Origin: a virus
DNA length: 46,362 nt
Reading direction: 5' to 3' (one strand)
Virus record (IMG/VR): IMGVR_UViG_3300009011_000008
Coordinates: 1-46,362 of that record
A program made the translations under genes and the position numbers. This document shows positions 36,986-45,023 of this stretch, piece by piece; within the stretch, counting starts at the first letter, position 1, and each line of letters opens with the position of its first letter. The notes below the pieces were generated by a model. That model made no database searches. It had not been told where the DNA came from and worked only from the letters and a program-made list of their open reading frames with translations.

Positions 36986-38257
36986 ATGCGCATCAGTGAT
37001 TTTAAAATTATTTCTTCAAAAATTACAGGTGATCGTCTTTCAAATACATTTTTACCCCCATCTTCTGATGCTCAAGGCTTCGGTTATGGGATAGCACTGT
37101 ATGAGTGCTCGGATGGTTATATATTTGAACCAAAAGTCTCCCAGTGCCATGGGGATAATATATACATAGGAAAGCCGTGGGGTAGCAATCAAGAGTTATT
37201 GCCTAAAAACATCACTATTGTTCGACCTGTTTGTGACCATGCTAGAAGAAACTGCATATCATTAACAGCATGGGATAATGTTAAAATTATTGACCCAATT
37301 TTGTCTTACGCTGGAGATAGTGATGGCATAACAGGGGCTTTCCCAAAGTCTGGAATTGATGTTGAGCTAGAAAGCGCCGAAGGATTCCCACAGGCCAACG
37401 GCTACAACGGAGTTATATCAAATCCAAAATTTTTAAATTGCGACAATGGATTATTTTTTTACTGTAGTTATGATAATAGAAACTTTGATATGCATATTCA
37501 GGGTGATGTAATTATTAATAATGTAAAAACCATTGGATTGGGTTTGTTTCATGGCTCAAGCAATTGCACTGGATTTGTAAAAATTGATAATGTTAGATAT
37601 TTATCAAGCACATTCCAAGAAGTTGCTTTGGCGTGGCACAAAGACTCAAAACTTAATGTTGAGATTGATAATATTTACCCTTTGACTGGTGACTCAACTT
37701 TCGAGATAGCAAGTATATTAAATGGTGAATTTTCAACTAAAGTTTTAGGTAATGTTGTCATAAACAATATTCACACTGTGGGATTTACTCCATTTACTTG
37801 TGACATTGGGTCAAATTATACGGTTGACGGTTATCGGTTTCATGTATCTGATGCTAGTGTATCAGGTGTTATACCATACACTAATAACGAATTATTACAG
37901 GCTTCTCTAGCAGGTCCTAGAACATATATAAATTCCAAGGATAGTTATGTGCATACTCAATACTCAGCATCGAGTCTACGTATGCCTAATGAAATATGGC
38001 AAGACCCAAGTATTTCGCCAACGGATTTTATTTTTATAAATACCACTGATGATTTAAGAATATTAAAAATTGGCCTACATTTTAACACATCAACAATTGG
38101 GAATGGATGTAATATCAATGGGTTAAATTTACTTATTGGAGGTGTTGCCAAAACCCAAGCCAGAACCACAACATTGGGTGGATGGATAAAATTTCAAAAT
38201 ACAAGCGGAGGAAGAACCAAAATAATCTCTTCTTATGGTGATTGGAGTTTTTCTTGA
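36986..38257 (+). CDS. Tailspike, C-terminal beta-helix part (423 aa), probable capsule depolymerase
   Basis: Same frame as the preceding gene. Beta-helix rungs (ISDFKIISSKITGDRLS, NITIVRPVCDHARRNCISLT, VKIIDPILSYAGDSDGITG, VIINNVKTIGLG) and catalytic-style Asp/Glu residues (GDSDGITGA, SGIDVELESAEG) fit pectate-lyase-fold spikes that cut host capsule. The internal ATG 36986 has no ribosome site nearby, so it is not an obvious separate gene. It would lack the attachment module on its own. Confidence 0.82.
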   Translation: MRISDFKIISSKITGDRLSNTFLPPSSDAQGFGYGIALYECSDGYIFEPKVSQCHGDNIYIGKPWGSNQELLPKNITIVRPVCDHARRNCISLTAWDNVKIIDPILSYAGDSDGITGAFPKSGIDVELESAEGFPQANGYNGVISNPKFLNCDNGLFFYCSYDNRNFDMHIQGDVIINNVKTIGLGLFHGSSNCTGFVKIDNVRYLSSTFQEVALAWHKDSKLNVEIDNIYPLTGDSTFEIASILNGEFSTKVLGNVVINNIHTVGFTPFTCDIGSNYTVDGYRFHVSDASVSGVIPYTNNELLQASLAGPRTYINSKDSYVHTQYSASSLRMPNEIWQDPSISPTDFIFINTTDDLRILKIGLHFNTSTIGNGCNINGLNLLIGGVAKTQARTTTLGGWIKFQNTSGGRTKIISSYGDWSFS

Positions 38258-38263
38258 CAATTT

Positions 38264-38285
38264 AAGCCCTTTGGGGCTTTTTTTG
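38264..38285 (+). terminator. Terminator after the tailspike
   Basis: AAGCCC, loop TTTG, GGGCTT, then a T run. Confidence 0.85.
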
Positions 38286-38319
38286 TTATTATAAGTAAAA
38301 CTTATATAGAGGATCACTT

Positions 38320-38655
38320 GTGGATTTTTTAGCCAAAATTCTGGAGTGGATGAATGATCATGTTGGTGTTATCTTCATGGGCATTGCTGGAGCTACCGTA
38401 ACTGCATTAACGCCTTCAGGAAAACCTATTGTAGATAGGATTGTTGGCTGGGTAGTTGGTGTTATATTGTGTGCTGCTTTATCCACTCCAACCGCACAAT
38501 TCCTAACTTCTGGTGATTATGTCGAAGTTTTTGGTTTTATTTATGGTATGGGTGGCATAACACTTGCAAAAATGTTACTCAAAGCAATAGAAAAGCGTAG
38601 TAAGGTAGAAATAGAGTCTAAAACTGGAGTAAAGCTTGATGATGATGTTTCTTAA
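38320..38655 (+). CDS. Holin-like protein 1 (111 aa)
   Basis: GTG 38320 behind AGAGGA. A short amphipathic N-terminus, then hydrophobic spans at about 16-32, 42-60 and 66-85, and a charged tail (KRSKVEIESKTGVKLDDD). This layout with a lysis gene downstream supports a holin. It overlaps the next small membrane gene. Confidence 0.75.
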   Translation: MDFLAKILEWMNDHVGVIFMGIAGATVTALTPSGKPIVDRIVGWVVGVILCAALSTPTAQFLTSGDYVEVFGFIYGMGGITLAKMLLKAIEKRSKVEIESKTGVKLDDDVS

Positions 38656-38914
38656 TTGCGCTAGTCTATTAATGATATTTTTATCATTAATGGTTGCTGT
38701 TGTGCATCCTCGTATTAAATTCCCTTTGCATGTTGATGCCATCATGCTAGTGGTTGCTGTTGGATCTGCCGCTGTATTTATTAATACAGTATTGGGCTGG
38801 AATATGCGCGGACATCTTCAAAACGCTGAGGTATTAACGCGCTTTGGTGCTGCATGTTTAATTGTTCGGCTTGTTTATGGTTACTTGAGGGTAAAGTCCA
38901 ATGAAAATGACTAA
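38639..38914 (+). CDS. Holin-like protein 2 (91 aa)
   Basis: Three hydrophobic spans (about 4-22, 33-52 and 66-82) and a short basic end. Starts in a run of ATG codons (38639, 38642, 38645) inside the end of holin-like 1. Overlaps the endolysin start. Probably a second holin, or an antiholin partner. Confidence 0.7.
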   Translation: MMMFLNCASLLMIFLSLMVAVVHPRIKFPLHVDAIMLVVAVGSAAVFINTVLGWNMRGHLQNAEVLTRFGAACLIVRLVYGYLRVKSNEND

Positions 38915-39467
38915 AGGTGGCTTTGATATTATTCGCAATAATTTAGGGCGATTAAATGAAAGCCAAGTAAATGAGATTAACTTTATTGTTGGTGAGATGG
39001 ATAAAGATAAGTCCATCTCATATCCCAATGGTGCTTATATTCTTGCTACAACATGGTGGGAGACTGCTAAAACCATGCTTCCTATTGAAGAATATGGGAA
39101 AGGAAAAGGTAGAAAATATGGTCAACATTACGACATTGACGGTAGTGTCTACAAAGGATTAGATCATCTTTATTATGGTCGTGGCTACGTTCAGCTTACG
39201 TGGCTATCAAATTACTTACTAGCCAAAAATAAACTTGGCATTGATTTTGTAAATCATCCCGAATATGCCTTACAAAAAGAATATGCAATTAAAATTCTTT
39301 TGACTGGCATGAAAGAAGGTTGGTTCACTGGTCGCAAGCTTTCTGATTACATTTATCAATCCAAAAAAGATTATGTAGGCGCACGGAGAATTATTAATGG
39401 TACAGACAAAGCGCAGAAGATTGCTGAAATCGCTATTATTTTTGAGCGCGCTTTGCGTAGTTTGTAG
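38901..39467 (+). CDS. Endolysin, GH19-type lysozyme (188 aa)
   Basis: Cell-wall hydrolase. SYPNGAYILATTWWETAKTMLPIEE supplies the catalytic Glu context of phage GH19-like lysins (WETAxTMxPIxE), then YYGRGYVQLTWLSNYLLAKNKLG, the usual second motif. No signal peptide, so release depends on the holins encoded upstream. Full length for the family. Confidence 0.9.
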   Translation: MKMTKGGFDIIRNNLGRLNESQVNEINFIVGEMDKDKSISYPNGAYILATTWWETAKTMLPIEEYGKGKGRKYGQHYDIDGSVYKGLDHLYYGRGYVQLTWLSNYLLAKNKLGIDFVNHPEYALQKEYAIKILLTGMKEGWFTGRKLSDYIYQSKKDYVGARRIINGTDKAQKIAEIAIIFERALRSL

Positions 39468-39554
39468 TGGATGTACTGCCCACTCAATTAAAAACAACAT
39501 TCGTGTTGTTGTCTGTGTCCAGTGTGTGAATTAAATGTCACATATTTGCGTTAC

Positions 39555-39583
39555 AAGGCCTCTATTTAGGGGCTTTATTTTTC
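39555..39583 (+). terminator. Terminator after the lysis cassette
   Basis: AAGGCCTC, loop TATTTA, GGGGCTTT (two G-T pairs), then ATTTTT. It lies just before the end of the leftward 39562 gene and partly overlaps it. An extra AACAAC/GTTGTT hairpin lies at about 39490-39510. Confidence 0.7.
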
Positions 39584-39732
39584 CTATGTTTTCTTGTTCT
39601 ACATTTTGATGAGCAATACAAATGATTGATTCTTAAAGACAGAAAAGTCTTTCCACACATACTACAAATTTTTTTGATTGATCCACAATATATACACTTT
39701 GTTACGCTGTTATGTGACATTTCTTGCCGCAT
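39562..39732 (-). CDS. Small leftward zinc-finger protein (56 aa)
   Basis: The only leftward gene inside the late region. ATG 39732 has AGGA seven bases upstream. CIYCGSIKKICSMCGKTF and YCSSKCRTRKHRK give three cysteine pairs and a basic end. The second half resembles the N-terminal zinc ribbon of the HNH enzyme at 41387-42181 (CNIEF ... YCSVLCKRK). It could be a fragment of a homing endonuclease or a small regulator. Confidence 0.55.
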   Translation of the reverse strand: MRQEMSHNSVTKCIYCGSIKKICSMCGKTFLSLRINHLYCSSKCRTRKHRKNKAPK

Positions 39733-39809
39733 GATTTTTCCTAGATGATGCATATTAAAATAATAATTGCCTACTTTAAAAGGTATTTAACATGCATGAG
39801 GAAGAAATA

Positions 39810-40652
39810 ATGAATATTCAACCTACATACCCTGCAATGGTCGCAACTGGTGGCTATGGTGATGGTCTTGGAAATGGTGGATTAGGATTGCTTGCATTAG
39901 CAATGCTTGGCGGTCGCGGCTTTGGTAACGACTGGAACCGTGGTGGCAACTGGGGCGGCGAGGGGTGCGTAACAAATTCAACCTTTACTGCTGGTATTAC
40001 TGGCGTGACTGATGCTATTCAAAACACAACTGTTGTTGATGGTATTGGTGATATCAAGCAAGCTATCTTTCAAGCGGAAGGTAATTTGCAATTAGCTGGT
40101 TGTGAAAACACAAGTGCTATCCGATCACACTTAGGTCAAGTAGAAAACACTATTGTGGCAGGGCAACTAAACCTTGCTAATGGCATTAATGGTGTGAATG
40201 TAAATGTTCTACAAAGCGCCGCTGCAACTCGTGAAGCCGTAGCGCAAAGTGGAACTCAAAATCTTCTTGCAACTAAAGACGCTCAGGCAGTTCTTTCAGC
40301 TCAGGCTGCAAGCAATACAAATTTAATTCTTGCTGCGCTTAAGGATCAAGAAATTACCAACCTCAGCCGACAGTTGACTATTGCAGAGCTTCGCAACACT
40401 GAAGATCGCGCAGAGGCTCGCGCTCGAAGCACTGAGGTTAATGTAACCCAAACTGTTACTCAGAACCAACTTCAACTACAAGCACAGCAACAACAACAGC
40501 AACAAGCACAATTGCTCGCCAATCTTGCAACTTGTGTTGGAAACTTGGCTAATGATGTTCAAGTAGTTCGCGCTACACAACAAAACGTAAACTTCGGTGT
40601 GCAAGCTGGCGTTGGTCAAACATCAAATGCTACTAACAATAGTGTTCGATAA
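39810..40652 (+). CDS. Glycine-rich/glutamine-rich putative virion protein (280 aa)
   Basis: Start ATG 39810 (GAGGA eight bases upstream) is favoured over ATG 39792. Residues 10-50 are Gly/Trp/Asn-rich (GGYGDGLGNGGLGLLALAML, NRGGNWGGEG). Residues about 60-230 are an Ala/Gln/Asn helical repeat region, with a Q-rich tract near 225 and a Val/Asn/Gly-rich end. Related uncharacterised proteins occur in other phages. A structural or membrane-linked role is a guess. Confidence 0.7.
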   Translation: MNIQPTYPAMVATGGYGDGLGNGGLGLLALAMLGGRGFGNDWNRGGNWGGEGCVTNSTFTAGITGVTDAIQNTTVVDGIGDIKQAIFQAEGNLQLAGCENTSAIRSHLGQVENTIVAGQLNLANGINGVNVNVLQSAAATREAVAQSGTQNLLATKDAQAVLSAQAASNTNLILAALKDQEITNLSRQLTIAELRNTEDRAEARARSTEVNVTQTVTQNQLQLQAQQQQQQQAQLLANLATCVGNLANDVQVVRATQQNVNFGVQAGVGQTSNATNNSVR

Positions 40653-40686
40653 TTGATATTATTCTGCTTATTTGCAGGGTGATACA

Positions 40687-40980
40687 ATGAACAATATCGA
40701 GCAGACTTTAAGATCGCAAGGATGCACTGATGAGCAAATAGCACAAGCAAAGGTGATTGTTAAAAATCCCGATGCTTATGCTTATGCTATGAGAACTTTA
40801 GATTTTGCAGGCGCTTATGAGATGTGCAAACCAAAAGAAGAATCAAAAATTGATCTCAATGAATGGTTTAGTTCTTTTGTTGATGCACATCCAGAAGATG
40901 CAAAAAGTCTATCTATTGGATTAACTAAGTTTGCAAGATTTGTTCAAAGTTCAGTAGACAAAAAGAAAGCCTCGCAATGA
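40687..40980 (+). CDS. Hypothetical protein (97 aa)
   Basis: ATG 40687 behind CAGGGTG. Helical, with EQTLRSQGCTDEQIAQAKVI and DLNEWFSSFVDAHPEDA. Function unknown. It ends in a two-way terminator shared with the convergent leftward operon. Confidence 0.7.
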   Translation: MNNIEQTLRSQGCTDEQIAQAKVIVKNPDAYAYAMRTLDFAGAYEMCKPKEESKIDLNEWFSSFVDAHPEDAKSLSIGLTKFARFVQSSVDKKKASQ

Positions 40981-40992
40981 GGCTTCTTTTTT
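40961..40992. terminator. Bidirectional terminator between convergent operons
   Basis: AAAAGAAAGCCTC, loop GCAAT, GAGGCTTCTTTTTT. The A run before the stem serves the leftward transcript and the T run after it the rightward one. Confidence 0.85.
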
Positions 40993-41191
40993 ATTTCGGC
41001 GGTTCGTACTTTGTCCAGTGTGTTACTGGTGGATCATCACCACTACAACAACCACAGCCATGCGATGGCAGTGTTATTGGTTCAAATCCCATTCTAGTTG
41101 AATAGCTGCATTCTATTGCCGACTGATCAATAAAAGCTAAAACATACTCGCCATCAACTGGCAATTCATCCTCAACACTAATCCATTTCAT
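40991..41191 (-). CDS. DUF551-type small protein, second copy (66 aa)
   Basis: MKWISVEDELPVDGEYVLAF ... PPVTHWTKYEPPK, the DUF551 layout as at 9314-9490, with an extra GCGCCSGDD cysteine cluster. Last gene of the leftward operon; it overlaps the gene before it. Confidence 0.78.
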   Translation of the reverse strand: MKWISVEDELPVDGEYVLAFIDQSAIECSYSTRMGFEPITLPSHGCGCCSGDDPPVTHWTKYEPPK

Positions 41192-41394
41192 TTCTTAATC
41201 TCCTGAATTGCAAAAGCGCCAAATTTATTACATGCATCGTTATAACCAGCTTTATAAAATGCATAAAAACAACGCCAATGCTTATCTACCACTTCATCTT
41301 CAAACTTAAACATTAACTTTTCATCTGGCTGATGCTTAACATTTGAAGCATCTACACCAAGAAAGCCTAGAGATTTGATAAAATTATCAAGCAC
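41188..41394 (-). CDS. Hypothetical early protein (68 aa)
   Basis: GTG 41394 is chosen because GAGG lies nine bases upstream; TTG 41409 is possible. C-terminal helical part with RCFYAFYKAGYNDACNKFG. It overlaps the HNH gene's end by eight bases. Function unknown. Confidence 0.6.
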   Translation of the reverse strand: MLDNFIKSLGFLGVDASNVKHQPDEKLMFKFEDEVVDKHWRCFYAFYKAGYNDACNKFGAFAIQEIKK

Positions 41395-42181
41395 GGCAAT
41401 TTTCCTCAATTGATTTAATTACACTTGCATAAGCTGGGTCTGATTCTTTTATGAATGTATTGCCAACCCTCTTGAAATCTCTTTTTAACCTAAATCTAAC
41501 TCCCGAATCTGTTATATTTAAGATTTTAGAGTAATCTTCAACACTAATCTTTTTACCCTCATGTATGATAAATACGTTAGTTCGTCTATTATTGGCTTGT
41601 TGCTTTGCGGTTTGCCATCTGCAGTTTTCTTTAAAATAACCCTTAGAGTTATCAATCCTGTCAATAGTCATTCCTTTTGGTCTTACACCCATATCAGACA
41701 GAAATTCCTCAAATGAATTTTTCCAACTATCACAAACCGTTATGCCAACAGCCCCATAATTGTAATAAGACTCATTATTTGTATCATAACATCTTGATTT
41801 CATCATAACCCATGTCTTATATGTTGGTGTATTCCACATTCCATGTTTTCTTTTTTTTGTTTCCTTGCTTCTCGCTGATTCACCATGCAAACAACCACAG
41901 CTTTTTTTATAACCAAAATTTAATATTGCTGTCTTTGCTGAAGTTTTGTTTCCACAATCGCAAATACAATCCCATGTTATAGATCCTTTTTCCTGAACCT
42001 TTGATTTACCAACAACCGTTAATTTTGTAAATTTCATTCCTAGTAGGTTTTTCCCTCTGCCTTTTAACTCACCGCCACACTCCTTTAGATACATTGACTT
42101 TCTTTTGCATAATACTGAACAATATTTACTATCAATCCTCTTTGGATTAAATTCAATGTTGCAAATAATACAATTTTTCAT
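41387..42181 (-). CDS. HNH homing endonuclease (264 aa)
   Basis: Free-standing homing endonuclease: N-terminal zinc ribbon (CIICNIEF ... YCSVLCKRK), a GMKFTKLTVVGKS strand with CICDCGNKTS and KSCGCLHG, then the HNH region (TYKTWVMMKSRCY, VGITVCDSW, MTIDRIDNSKGYFKENCRW), and a C-terminal helical DNA-binding tail. It lies between the MazG-like gene and a small gene. Its ribosome site is held in a hairpin (42187-42226), a control known from other phage homing enzymes. Confidence 0.9.
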   Translation of the reverse strand: MKNCIICNIEFNPKRIDSKYCSVLCKRKSMYLKECGGELKGRGKNLLGMKFTKLTVVGKSKVQEKGSITWDCICDCGNKTSAKTAILNFGYKKSCGCLHGESARSKETKKRKHGMWNTPTYKTWVMMKSRCYDTNNESYYNYGAVGITVCDSWKNSFEEFLSDMGVRPKGMTIDRIDNSKGYFKENCRWQTAKQQANNRRTNVFIIHEGKKISVEDYSKILNITDSGVRFRLKRDFKRVGNTFIKESDPAYASVIKSIEENCRA

Positions 42182-42186
42182 AATAA

Positions 42187-42226
42187 AGCTCCGTGTTCTG
42201 TTATAACTATAACAATAAACGGAGCT
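42187..42226 (-). promoter_or_regulatory. Hairpin hiding the ribosome site of the HNH gene
   Basis: AGCTCCGT (42187-42194) pairs with ACGGAGCT (42219-42226), and inside it GTTATA (42200-42205) pairs with TATAAC (42208-42213). On the leftward mRNA the GGAG before ATG 42181 lies in the 3' arm and would be blocked when folded. Confidence 0.7.
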
Positions 42227-42773
42227 AAATGCTATATTGGTTAAAGTTATTTTCTAATGATTTCTCAAACATAGATTTAACCTCATTGTAATTTTCATCT
42301 GTATTTTTCACAAAAACACCATTCCATAAAATCCCAACCCTATCTTTAATATCTTCATATGCAATTTGTACGCATTCTTCCAAAGTAAAGCCATTTTGCA
42401 GTGCAATTGATTGCAATAAACATACAGCCATAGAAAGCGCTTCTTGCTCTTTTTCATACTCAAGATGGCGTGCTACTGCAAAAATTACAAGATTTTCACA
42501 AAGTTCAACTACGGTTTCTTTTAGATTGTAACCCTTTCCACATATTGCTAAATGATCTTCAATTGAATGCCCATGTTGTGCAGTCATGATAGTCAATACT
42601 ACAAACACATCACCAATATCATCACGACAATCACGCCCTTTACCAACATTATCCGCAAGCTCACCAAATTCACTAAACAGCTTCATAGCTTGATCAATTG
42701 GCTTTGATCCTTTAATGATATTTCGATCTTCTGCCCATTGTTCAACTTTACAAATTAATTCATTTAAGTTCAT
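42225..42773 (-). CDS. MazG-like nucleotide pyrophosphohydrolase (182 aa)
   Basis: ATG 42773 (GGAAG upstream) is preferred over 42788. EFGELADNVGKGRDCRDDIGD carries the E-x2-E (35, 38) and D-x2-D (52, 55) pattern of all-alpha NTP pyrophosphatases. MazG-type enzymes hydrolyse NTPs, and phage versions may lower alarmone levels or dUTP. The C-terminal 80 residues repeat a similar helical pattern without the metal residues. Substrate unknown. Confidence 0.8.
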   Translation of the reverse strand: MNLNELICKVEQWAEDRNIIKGSKPIDQAMKLFSEFGELADNVGKGRDCRDDIGDVFVVLTIMTAQHGHSIEDHLAICGKGYNLKETVVELCENLVIFAVARHLEYEKEQEALSMAVCLLQSIALQNGFTLEECVQIAYEDIKDRVGILWNGVFVKNTDENYNEVKSMFEKSLENNFNQYSI

Positions 42774-42775
42774 GT

Positions 42776-42934
42776 TTACTTCCACCATTGTTTTTCACGA
42801 ATAGGATTAAATTTACGTTGATCGTCTGTTTTGCGTTGCTGGTATTTTTTACGCTTAATTGATTCTGTGATATATATTGAAGCAATTAAACCCAAAGCAA
42901 GCACGAAAATTAAAAGAATGTGCACTACATTCAT
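42776..42934 (-). CDS. 52-aa single-span membrane protein
   Basis: ATG 42934 behind GAGGA. The product has one hydrophobic helix (MNVVHILLIFVLALGLIASI) and a basic tail (KRKKYQQRKTDDQRK) ending EKQWWK. The next gene's ribosome site falls in its last codons. Function unknown. Confidence 0.6.
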   Translation of the reverse strand: MNVVHILLIFVLALGLIASIYITESIKRKKYQQRKTDDQRKFNPIREKQWWK

Positions 42935-42936
42935 TT

Positions 42937-43113
42937 CTATTCCTCAAGTTTTAAATTATATCTAATTCCTAATGGAACGTTTTTAGAACACCAATCATTA
43001 GCCAATTTTAAGTCTTTTACAACTATGTCTAATTGTGTTCCAAAATAACTAAACTCATATGATACATACCATGTAGTTTCTCTTATCATAAAGAGAAATT
43101 CTCTTCTTTTCAC
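42937..43113 (-). CDS. Hypothetical early protein (58 aa)
   Basis: GTG 43113 overlaps the previous stop (GTGA) with GGAG eight bases upstream. Contains RETTWYVSYEFSYFG and LKLANDWCSKNVPLG. Unknown. Confidence 0.6.
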   Translation of the reverse strand: MKRREFLFMIRETTWYVSYEFSYFGTQLDIVVKDLKLANDWCSKNVPLGIRYNLKLEE

Positions 43114-43310
43114 TTTGGGCGCTCCTCTAAAGAATCTTTCCAATTACAATTCGGAGTGTGCAAATCAAGCTCAACAAAAACATTTGAACACCATGAATAA
43201 TCATCAAATGCAATAGGCACATCTTCAAATCCAAAGATTTCAAATGTTGAATCCATGGCAATCCAATTTACCCAACTGGGAACAACACTCCAATCATATT
43301 TAGTTTTCAC
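43110..43310 (-). CDS. Hypothetical protein with W-x2-SL-x2-RP end (66 aa), paralogue of the gene at 7495
   Basis: GTG 43310 behind GGGAG and overlapping the previous stop. WIAMDSTFEIFGFEDVP ... NWKDSLEERPK is the same end domain as in 7495-7875 (YVAMDADKRWHGY ... DWKQSLRKRPE). Function unknown. Confidence 0.66.
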   Translation of the reverse strand: MKTKYDWSVVPSWVNWIAMDSTFEIFGFEDVPIAFDDYSWCSNVFVELDLHTPNCNWKDSLEERPK

Positions 43311-43600
43311 TTCATCAACTCCCTATAAGAACTTTGTCGCAATTTCTTTATTTCAATTTCACCTTGCTTGGTCAAATCTTCAATAAAAGAAATACCATTG
43401 TTAAACCACTGCTTTAGAAATAATGCATAACGTTCACAGCAATAATCATTCATGTCTAAATAATCATTATTTGATAGCATGATCTTTGCAATTTTTCCGT
43501 TACGCTTCATGATTACATTCTTGCCTTTGCCGCCTAGTGAATGACTGCCATTAGTCATCCACACCACAAAAGGAAACATTAAGCTTTCTTTGATTTGCAT
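43307..43600 (-). CDS. Hypothetical early protein (97 aa)
   Basis: ATG 43600 with GGAG eight bases upstream. Basic centre (GKGKNVIMKRNGKIAKIML) and an acidic-aromatic helical part (YLDMNDYCCERYALFLKQWF). Lies in the recombination operon downstream of the exonuclease and overlaps it. Function unknown. Confidence 0.65.
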   Translation of the reverse strand: MQIKESLMFPFVVWMTNGSHSLGGKGKNVIMKRNGKIAKIMLSNNDYLDMNDYCCERYALFLKQWFNNGISFIEDLTKQGEIEIKKLRQSSYRELMK

Positions 43601-44265
43601 GTTATCTGCTCCATAACATAATTTTCGCACAATGATAGTCGTGCAAGCATTTGTTGCTCTTTCTCATCGTCACGCTCAATACGCAACGATGAAACTCTAA
43701 AACCTAGTGGTACATCTTGCATAAAGTGCCAATGTTCAGGATCTTTCTTTGAGATTAGATCGTGTGGCGTATCAACCAAAACATAAGCCAATTCAGCGTT
43801 ATTTACATCATACAAATACATGTATGCTCTTAACTGCCACTCATACAGCTTTGAAATTTTCAAGTTAAATGGATATGTTTTTTTGCTATAAGCTGTCTTT
43901 ATGTCAATTACCAGACTATTAGCTTTATCTAAAATATCGCACTCACCTGTTAATACTGGTTGAGTTTTATCAAAAACCAACCCTGTATCATGGTCAATGA
44001 TTAATCCTGTACTTACATCCTTGTAAATTCGTTCAACATTTTTTACATAAAACGAATCATTAACCTCATTGTAAATTTCAATGCTTTCATTTTCACAAAT
44101 CTTGCCTTTTTCTGTAGTGAAGAAGTCAAGTTCTGCATCTTGCCACTTGATTAACTTTTGGCTAACCATTTTGTCTAGTTCGGTTATTGCACCATCTGGC
44201 AACTTATTTTTGTCTGGATAAGACATCAAGTTACCAACAGATGAAGCACGAAATACTACGCTCAT
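43579..44265 (-). CDS. PD-(D/E)XK exonuclease, YqaJ/lambda Exo-like (228 aa)
   Basis: Nuclease core TGECDILDKANSLVIDIKTAYS gives Asp ... Asp-x-Lys of the PD-(D/E)XK fold. The N-terminal FRASSVGNLMSYPDKNKLPDG and the following KLYEWQLRAYMYLYD helix match phage recombination exonucleases that digest one strand from ends. It overlaps the ERF gene by ATGA, forming an exonuclease-annealing pair. Confidence 0.85.
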   Translation of the reverse strand: MSVVFRASSVGNLMSYPDKNKLPDGAITELDKMVSQKLIKWQDAELDFFTTEKGKICENESIEIYNEVNDSFYVKNVERIYKDVSTGLIIDHDTGLVFDKTQPVLTGECDILDKANSLVIDIKTAYSKKTYPFNLKISKLYEWQLRAYMYLYDVNNAELAYVLVDTPHDLISKKDPEHWHFMQDVPLGFRVSSLRIERDDEKEQQMLARLSLCENYVMEQITCKSKKA

Positions 44266-45020
44266 GCTTTCACCTCGCGCCCAATTTTAATTAATTGTTC
44301 TGGTGTTAAATCATATGCATCTGTAATGCTATCAACTGTGATTACACCAGCATTAACCTGTTCAATAGCTTTTGTTAATCGAACATCTGATAAAGGTTTT
44401 TTACTTGATTCAACTTTTGCATTTACAGCAAATCCATCTTGATCTTCTTCAGACACGGCAATATTTAATGCTTGCATAAGAGTATAACGTCTTCCATATG
44501 TTGACCCGCTACCCATAGCTTGAATTGGTGTTTGCCCTTTAATTGTTGCAATTGGCAATTGAATTTCATTTGATTCTTCATGCCCATCACGATGCTTTAA
44601 GATACAAACAACTGTCATCATACAGAATATTGAATTTGGCTCTGTCGAGGCTCCAGCTATCATTTCTTGTTTTTGTTTATAAGTTACTGAAAAACCATAT
44701 TTATAAAGAATAGGTCGTGTAATTTCCACAACATCCTCAAGACGAGCAAACTTTGTGTTGTTAAATTTATTGTGACCCAATTTTGCAATTACTGGTATTT
44801 CCCCAAGCATCTCAGCTAAATTCAAATTAAACATCTTTTTAGCTTGACGATCTTCAGCATCATTTTGCAATTTAATCAACTTCTCAAGCGCATGAATATC
44901 AAAATTCTCACGCTGTACAAGATTGCTAATCATTGACAAAACTTGAACTGGATTTGAAGAAGCATCATTGTTTTCAATTACTGAAACATTGCCTTCTTTA
45001 ATTACTGTTAAATTGCTCAT
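44262..45020 (-). CDS. erf: ERF-family single-strand annealing protein (252 aa)
   Basis: ERF pattern: ALEKLIKLQNDAEDRQAKKMFNLNLAEM, FARLEDVVEITRPILYKYGFS and QAMGSGSTYGRRYTLMQALNI, followed by EEDQDGF and a C-terminal helical tail. Anneals single-stranded ends made by the adjacent exonuclease, for genome circularisation or concatemer formation. Confidence 0.92.
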   Translation of the reverse strand: MSNLTVIKEGNVSVIENNDASSNPVQVLSMISNLVQRENFDIHALEKLIKLQNDAEDRQAKKMFNLNLAEMLGEIPVIAKLGHNKFNNTKFARLEDVVEITRPILYKYGFSVTYKQKQEMIAGASTEPNSIFCMMTVVCILKHRDGHEESNEIQLPIATIKGQTPIQAMGSGSTYGRRYTLMQALNIAVSEEDQDGFAVNAKVESSKKPLSDVRLTKAIEQVNAGVITVDSITDAYDLTPEQLIKIGREVKA

Positions 45021-45023
45021 ATT

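Noticed and set aside
40480-40515. CAA/CAG repeat tract as a functional DNA repeat
   Set aside because: It simply encodes the Gln-rich part of the 39810 protein.
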